A stretch of DNA of 64,000 nt, from NCBI GenBank assembly GCA_964584935.1, contig CAZPBN010000005.1:72700-136699 (forward strand), in the 5' to 3' direction. The notes below the pieces were generated by a model. That model was not told where the DNA came from and made no database searches. It saw only the letters and a list, made by a program, of their open reading frames with translations. The position numbers were made by a program, and so were the translations under genes. The stretch's first letter is position 1; the number at the start of each line of letters is the position of its first letter. This document shows positions 59,555 to 64,000 of this stretch, piece by piece. Source of the DNA: CAZPBN01 sp964584935 (GTDB taxonomy: Bacteria; Acidobacteriota; Aminicenantia; Aminicenantales; Aminicenantaceae).

Positions 59555-59782
59555 ATGAAGTATAAAATAATTATAATTTTGATTATTATCGTTTTATTGA
59601 TAATCGTCATTCTACAAAATAATCAGACCGTCACATTCAATATTTTTTTCTGGAAAATAAAAATGCCGCAAATGCTCATTATTCCCATTACTTTGGTTCT
59701 TGGATTTATATTTGGATATATTGTGGCTCTGATTCCCGGAACAAGTAAAAAAAGAAAAGGTGAAGATTATAAGCAAAGCTGA
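59555..59782 (+). CDS. LapA/DUF1049-like two-helix membrane protein
   Basis: 75 residues, AAGGAGAT ribosome site. N-terminal helix (IIIILIIIVLLIIVILQNNQ) followed by the family motif QNNQTVTFNIFFWKIKMP and a second helix, then a charged tail. LapA proteins influence LPS assembly in diderms. 47 bp upstream of the PKD protein. Confidence 0.82.
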   Translation: MKYKIIIILIIIVLLIIVILQNNQTVTFNIFFWKIKMPQMLIIPITLVLGFIFGYIVALIPGTSKKRKGEDYKQS

Positions 59783-59829
59783 CTGCCTGAAAACCGGATT
59801 AAAACAGGAAAATTGGAGAAGAGTGAATA

Positions 59830-61107
59830 ATGAAAATAAATAAAACCTTTCTGTATTATCTAAGTATTATAATATTAATGAATTTTGTGATAGAAATGAA
59901 TGCGGATTCCTATAATCCAGATCCGCCTCCCTCCACTGTGAAATTGATTTTTATTCATCACTCTTGTGGAGAAAATTGGCTTAATGATTCAAACGGAGGT
60001 CTTGGTATAGCTCTTATGAATAATAACTATTTTGTGAGTGATACAAACTATGGTTGGGGTCCTGATAATATTGGAGACAGGACAGATATCGGGTATTGGT
60101 GGACTTGGTTTCGCGGAGTTAACAGCACAACCTATTTGAATTCTCTTTATTATGAAAGTGATAAAAGCTGGAACTTCTATTCCAGACTGAATTCGGATCC
60201 CGGAGGAGAAAACGAAATAATCATGTTTAAATCCTGTTACCCCAATTCCTATCTCGGCGGAAATGCCGATGATTCACCCACAACAGGAGATAATCCCCTG
60301 CGGGGTCAGGATTGCTGGTCAGGATACCATAATGTTGCCAATGCCAAAGGTATTTATAATGATATATTAACTTATTTTTCCGCGCATCAAGACAAACTCT
60401 TTGTTGTGGTAACTGCACCTCCTCAGGTTGACGGTGAGACCGATTCCAAACATGCTGCCAATGCCCGGGCTTTCAATGACTGGCTGATCAATGAATGGTT
60501 AAAGAACTATGAATACCACAACGTCGCTGTATTTGATTTTTATAATGTATTGACAAGTAACGGGGGAGACCGATATACAAACGATGAAGGTTGGGTTATG
60601 GGTAATCATCACAGATATTGGGATGGAGATGTGCAGCATCAAAAAACTGAAGATAAAAATACATCAGCCTATGCCTCTAGTGATTATGACAGTCATCCCA
60701 CTTATGCCGGGAATGAGAAAGCCACCTCAGAATTCATTGAACTTCTTAATATCTATTTTCACTGCTGGAAAGGAACCGGAGATTGTCCAGGTGGAGGGAA
60801 TTCCAATCAATCTCCTGTGATTGATAGTTTTTCAGCCGATCCTCAATCTGGGAATGCCCCCCTAACTGTGAGTTTTTCCTGCATTGCTCATGATCCTGAT
60901 GGAAACATAATCAAATATATGTGGGATTTTGACGGAGATGGTTCCATTGACAGGACGACAACTAGAAATTGTGTTATTTACATTTATGAAAAGACAGGGA
61001 AATATATTACAAAATGCACCGTTGAAGATAATATGGGAAAGATGATCACATCCAATCCAGTGGGTATTGCTGTGGATATTAAAAAGAAGGGGAGCGCTAA
61101 GCGGTGA
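59830..61107 (+). CDS. Exported SGNH-like protein with a C-terminal PKD domain
   Basis: 425 residues. Signal peptide 1-26, then a large N-terminal domain (about 38-315) opening with KLIFIHHSCGENWL and closing with YDSHPTYAGNEKATSEF; the Ser-Gly near the front and Asp-x-x-His-like DSHP at the end fit an SGNH/GDSL-type hydrolase layout, though not a proven member. A PKD domain follows (about 330-415: PQSGNAPLTVSFSC, YMWDFDGDGSIDRTTT). Probably a secreted esterase or glycan-binding protein of the cell surface. Confidence 0.65.
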   Translation: MKINKTFLYYLSIIILMNFVIEMNADSYNPDPPPSTVKLIFIHHSCGENWLNDSNGGLGIALMNNNYFVSDTNYGWGPDNIGDRTDIGYWWTWFRGVNSTTYLNSLYYESDKSWNFYSRLNSDPGGENEIIMFKSCYPNSYLGGNADDSPTTGDNPLRGQDCWSGYHNVANAKGIYNDILTYFSAHQDKLFVVVTAPPQVDGETDSKHAANARAFNDWLINEWLKNYEYHNVAVFDFYNVLTSNGGDRYTNDEGWVMGNHHRYWDGDVQHQKTEDKNTSAYASSDYDSHPTYAGNEKATSEFIELLNIYFHCWKGTGDCPGGGNSNQSPVIDSFSADPQSGNAPLTVSFSCIAHDPDGNIIKYMWDFDGDGSIDRTTTRNCVIYIYEKTGKYITKCTVEDNMGKMITSNPVGIAVDIKKKGSAKR

Positions 61108-61206
61108 TCCGGAATAAATATATATGAAATGAATGAAATATTGGTGTGGCGGTTTAATAAGATATACTAATATGAACTGCAAACCGGGGAACAAAAGGAG
61201 GTATAT

Positions 61207-61929
61207 ATGAATGAAAATACAGATTATCAACAGGAACTAGGGGCTTTTGGAAGGATCCTTGGTATTTTTACTTCACCCGCTCAAACCTTTCAAAGTATTG
61301 ACAGAAAACCAACCTGGCTGATTCCATTTATTATTACTGTGATCATTGCTATTGTTCTTCAGTTTGCGGTGACTGATATTGCTTTGAACGATCGAATAGC
61401 TCAAATGGAGGCAAAAGGCATGACTGAAGAACAAATAGAAGCTATCAAGAGTTATTCAGATAGTCCAATGAAGCACATTGGTCTCGTATTTGCTCCTGTC
61501 GGAATTCTGATTGTGTGGCTTGTGTTTGCAGGATTATTGCTCCTGGGAGGCAATGTGATCCTGGGAGGAAATTCAGATTTTAAAAAGGTTTTTTCTGTTG
61601 TAGCCTGGAGTTATTTAATAACGAATCTTGGAGGGATTATCAAGACTATTCTGATCCTTGCAAAGGGAACAAGCCAGGGAGTCATGACCAGTTTAGCAAT
61701 TGTGCTTCCTTTGCCAGGTTGGGAAGAAAAACCATCTCTTTTATATCAATTTTTCTCTAAACTTGATGTCTTCACTATATGGGAAATTTGGTTGTGGATA
61801 TTAGGGCTTGCCATTATCTATCGTTTTCCAATCAAAAAAACAGCCTCCTATGTGCTTTCTTTGTGGGGAATTTATATTGTGATTTCTATTCTTATTGGAA
61901 GGCTTTTTTGGAATCTGTCCGTGATGTAA
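61207..61929 (+). CDS. Yip1-family multi-spanning membrane protein
   Basis: 240 residues, AAAGGAGG ribosome site. GRILGIFTSPAQTFQSIDRKP begins the Yip1/YIF1-like domain; five membrane helices follow (LIPFIITVIIAIVLQF, GILIVWLVFAGLLLL and others) with the amphipathic MEAKGMTEEQIEAIKSY loop between first and second. Bacterial members have no firm function. Confidence 0.78.
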   Translation: MNENTDYQQELGAFGRILGIFTSPAQTFQSIDRKPTWLIPFIITVIIAIVLQFAVTDIALNDRIAQMEAKGMTEEQIEAIKSYSDSPMKHIGLVFAPVGILIVWLVFAGLLLLGGNVILGGNSDFKKVFSVVAWSYLITNLGGIIKTILILAKGTSQGVMTSLAIVLPLPGWEEKPSLLYQFFSKLDVFTIWEIWLWILGLAIIYRFPIKKTASYVLSLWGIYIVISILIGRLFWNLSVM

Positions 61930-61978
61930 TGTGTATAAAGTTATACCATGATCTAAGAGAATTTAGATACACGTTTAT

Positions 61979-62638
61979 TTAATATTTCCAGAGTTCAAAT
62001 AATTCCCATATTTGTTTTGCTTTTCCATTTCCGTTATCATATGCCTTTTTTATCCAGTATTTTGCCATTTTCATATCTTTCAATACACCATTTCCATAAA
62101 TATATATAATTCCAAGATCGGTTTGAGCTTTGGAATTGCCCTTTTGAGCTGCCTTTGTATACCATTTGAATGCTTTTTTATAATCCTTTAATACGCCATA
62201 GCCATTGTAGTACATGAATCCAAGATTATATTGAGCATTGGCATTACCTTTTTCAGCGGACATTTTATAACATTTGTAGGCATTTTTGAGATGAATCGCT
62301 CCTGTAATTTCTGTTTCGTCCGAATATTGATTTCTGGTTTTCGTTGTTTTATCCTCAATTTCAACAGTGCTTAAATGAATAAAGGCTGTGGCCAAAAAGC
62401 TGTTATTTTTAAAAAACAGATTAACTTTATACCAATCTCCTATTCTTTCTGCTTCATTGATGACTGTTCCCATTGGAGCCCAGCCTATGACTCTGCTATG
62501 AAATGATGGTTTTATGAAAATATTTGCTTCGGGAATCATAATCCTAATGGAATCTTTCTGTACCAGAGAAAAGGTTTGAGTGACCGAAATTATGATAATC
62601 ATTAGTAAAAAAAACAAGGTTTTTTTTATAGTATTCAT
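61979..62638 (-). CDS. Exported SH3 and Sel1-repeat protein
   Basis: ATG at 62638 (GGGAGGAGG just upstream) rather than 62683. 219 residues: signal peptide about 1-25, SH3 domain about 30-90 (IPEANIFIKPSF, RIGDWYKVNL, AFIHLSTVEI) close to that of the barrel protein at 33800, then two to three Sel1 repeats (AQYNLGFMYYNGYGVLKDYK, AQTDLGIIYIYGNGVLKDMK). Probably a wall-bound periplasmic adaptor. Confidence 0.8.
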   Translation of the reverse strand: MNTIKKTLFFLLMIIIISVTQTFSLVQKDSIRIMIPEANIFIKPSFHSRVIGWAPMGTVINEAERIGDWYKVNLFFKNNSFLATAFIHLSTVEIEDKTTKTRNQYSDETEITGAIHLKNAYKCYKMSAEKGNANAQYNLGFMYYNGYGVLKDYKKAFKWYTKAAQKGNSKAQTDLGIIYIYGNGVLKDMKMAKYWIKKAYDNGNGKAKQIWELFELWKY

Positions 62639-62807
62639 TCCTCCTCCCATATTGACAATTGTTTTGTACAAGTTGCGATACAAATTTCCTGTTTAAATAT
62701 TTCTCTTGATAAGATTATAATAGAAGAGATTTTATGTCAATTGAATAATAGAAAAGGCCCTTCTAAAATAGACGGTCAATTCTTTTTAAGTTATTTTTTC
62801 GTTTTGC

Positions 62808-62963
62808 TTATTTTTTCTTTTTTGCTGCAGACTTTTTAACTTTTAACGGTTTCCTGTAACAAACAATTTCATGGTATTCAGATAGACCACAGCACTCATC
62901 CACAATTAAAGAAATTCCACACACTTCACAAACAATTTTGTCACCAACTTTTGATTTTAAGGG
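62808..62963 (-). pseudogene. Cys-rich small-protein frame without a usable start codon
   Basis: The minus strand encodes KVGDKIVCEVCGISLIVDEC then CGLSEYHEIVCYRKPL and a Lys-rich tail, like small metal-binding (desulfoferrodoxin-N-like) proteins. Upstream in this frame no ATG, GTG or TTG occurs at a sensible place; an ATG with AAAATG context at 62979 is in another frame and stops after seven codons. Either a frameshifted pseudogene or a sequence error. Confidence 0.4.
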
Positions 62964-62985
62964 AAAATATATGATTTCATTTTTT

Positions 62986-64000
62986 TTAGTCTTTAAATGT
63001 GATTTTAAAAAAGGTGCCTTTATCCCTATGAAGTTCTATATTACCATTTATTTGCTTCACCAAAGAATTGACTAAGTCTAAACCCATTGATTCAGCTGTT
63101 CTGAAATCAAAATCTTTGGGAAATCCTTTTCCATTATCGCTTATGGATAGATGATATGTATTGGATTTTTTATAGAATTTGACCTTTATTTCCCCCTGTT
63201 TCTTGTTTGTAAAGGCATGTTTTAAAGAATTTGTTAAAAGTTCGTTGGTAATAAGCCCCAATGGAATCGCTTTAGTGACATCAAGAAAAATTTTCTCAAC
63301 GTCTCTTTTTAATTGGATGTTTTTTGACGAATCTATGTCATAGCTCATCATATGCACAGCCATCTGTTCGATATATTTGCTGAAATCGATCCCAGTCAGG
63401 TCTTCAGAGCGGTACAGTCTTTCATGCGCCAGTACCATAGACATGATACGGTTTCTGGTGGCTTTAAACATCTCCCGGGCTTTTGAATCCTTTATCCGCC
63501 TCGCTTGAATGTTGATAAGGCTGGATATAACCTGCATGTTGTTCTTTACACGGTGATGTATTTCCTTTAAAAGAACTTCTTTTTCCTCTAAGGACTTCCT
63601 TAACTGCTGCTCTGCCTTCTTGCGCTCTGTGATGTCATGAGCCATACCCAAAACGAGCCGACGGCTGTCGGACATTTTGCCAAGAGGCGTGGAGCTGAAT
63701 TCCCATATTCTCACTTGTCCCTTTTTGGTTTTAATTCTGTATTCTCCTTCTTTAACACTCTTTTTTTTATCATACAAACGGTCAATATCTCTTTTCGCAA
63801 CATCTTTCTTTTTTCCATAAGCTTTTTTTGTCCATTCCTCAATAGTAGGAATATCTTCTTTTTGATATCCTGTAATTTCTGACCAAATATCATTTATTAA
63901 AACGATTTCCCCGTCTTCGGCATGGATCATAATAGGGAACGGAGCTTGATTGATTGAACGTCTGAAGCGTGCTTCGCTTTCTTTCAGTTCTTTTTCTATC
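62986..64000 (-). CDS. PAS-domain sensor histidine kinase (HisKA_2 type), cut by window edge
   Basis: The frame stays open to the right edge (residues before the ATG at 63930 read LKESEARFRRSINQAPFPI, a PAS start), so the N-terminus is outside. Visible: one PAS/PAC domain, then the phosphoacceptor segment KEIHHRVKNNMQVISSLI, then the ATPase domain with TNELLTNSLKHAF (N-box), ISDNGKGFPKDFDF and SMGLDLVNSLV. Cytoplasmic as far as seen. No response regulator is adjacent in the window. Confidence 0.9.
   Translation of the reverse strand, partial: IEKELKESEARFRRSINQAPFPIMIHAEDGEIVLINDIWSEITGYQKEDIPTIEEWTKKAYGKKKDVAKRDIDRLYDKKKSVKEGEYRIKTKKGQVRIWEFSSTPLGKMSDSRRLVLGMAHDITERKKAEQQLRKSLEEKEVLLKEIHHRVKNNMQVISSLINIQARRIKDSKAREMFKATRNRIMSMVLAHERLYRSEDLTGIDFSKYIEQMAVHMMSYDIDSSKNIQLKRDVEKIFLDVTKAIPLGLITNELLTNSLKHAFTNKKQGEIKVKFYKKSNTYHLSISDNGKGFPKDFDFRTAESMGLDLVNSLVKQINGNIELHRDKGTFFKITFKD

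Overview
The window looks like one contiguous piece of a low-G+C, Gram-negative (diderm), mainly anaerobic heterotroph. Evidence for the cell type: Sec and Tat exported proteins, two predicted outer-membrane beta-barrels, a LapA-like protein and an S46 dipeptidyl-peptidase. Evidence for anaerobic life: a four-subunit group-3b-type [NiFe] hydrogenase, corrinoid methyltransferases, methylene-THF reductase with its MetV partner, and a PFK with PPi-type residues. Ni-superoxide dismutase, ferritin-like proteins and MsrBA suggest tolerance of oxygen exposure. The mix resembles Acidobacteriota/Aminicenantes-type genomes, but that placement is inference; no rRNA or marker gene is present.

Layout. 1-2.0 kb: start of a GH65 glycoside phosphorylase and a GT4 glycosyltransferase (minus strand). 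2.3-11.5 kb: a plus-strand Tat-exported Gfo/Idh/MocA oxidoreductase facing a tightly packed six-gene minus-strand operon (second Tat oxidoreductase, seven-haem cytochrome, ApbE, discoidin-like protein, Agl23-like and ALG5-like glycosyltransferases). 11.9-18.6 kb: TPR protein, outer-membrane barrel, AKR, SDR, tRNA-Leu, phosphoribosyltransferase, exported kinase-like protein, methyltransferase. 18.8-23.2 kb: hydrogenase operon in the order beta-gamma-delta-alpha; the large (alpha) subunit carries its own maturation-protease domain. 23.6-30.7 kb: MsrBA, HAD phosphatase, acyl-CoA synthetase, an ABC remnant, S46 peptidase, stand-alone LigD-type 3'-phosphoesterase. 30.7-35 kb: a MITE-like repeat and an oxidative-stress cluster (two ferritin-like proteins, Sec-exported Ni-SOD, nitroreductase), then a G+C-rich SH3/beta-barrel gene flanked by a duplicated ferritin-gene tail. 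35.4-38.8 kb: internally deleted enterochelin-esterase homologue, VWA protein, PFK. 38.9-42 kb: ECF sigma/anti-sigma operon with three exported proteins sharing a C-terminal domain. 42.3-43.7 kb: GT4 and a small membrane protein.

44.4-59.2 kb is the most coherent block. A MarR regulator starts a long minus-strand series: MetH-activation-like protein, two MttB-family methyltransferases, corrinoid protein, MetV, MetF, methyl-THF:corrinoid methyltransferase, a second corrinoid protein, a third MttB, a nitrilase-family amidase and an asparagine-synthetase-like protein. Divergent from MarR is a cobalt ECF transporter (CbiM, NikL-like, CbiQ, CbiO). A palindrome beside a good sigma-70 promoter lies between them. 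The simplest reading is a regulon that takes methyl groups from quaternary or tertiary amines, passes them through corrinoid proteins to THF, and imports the cobalt needed for the cofactor. 59.2-64 kb: tRNA-Glu, LapA-like, SGNH-like/PKD, Yip1-like, SH3-Sel1 proteins and a PAS histidine kinase cut by the window edge.

No rRNA, CRISPR array, complete insertion sequence or prophage was seen.
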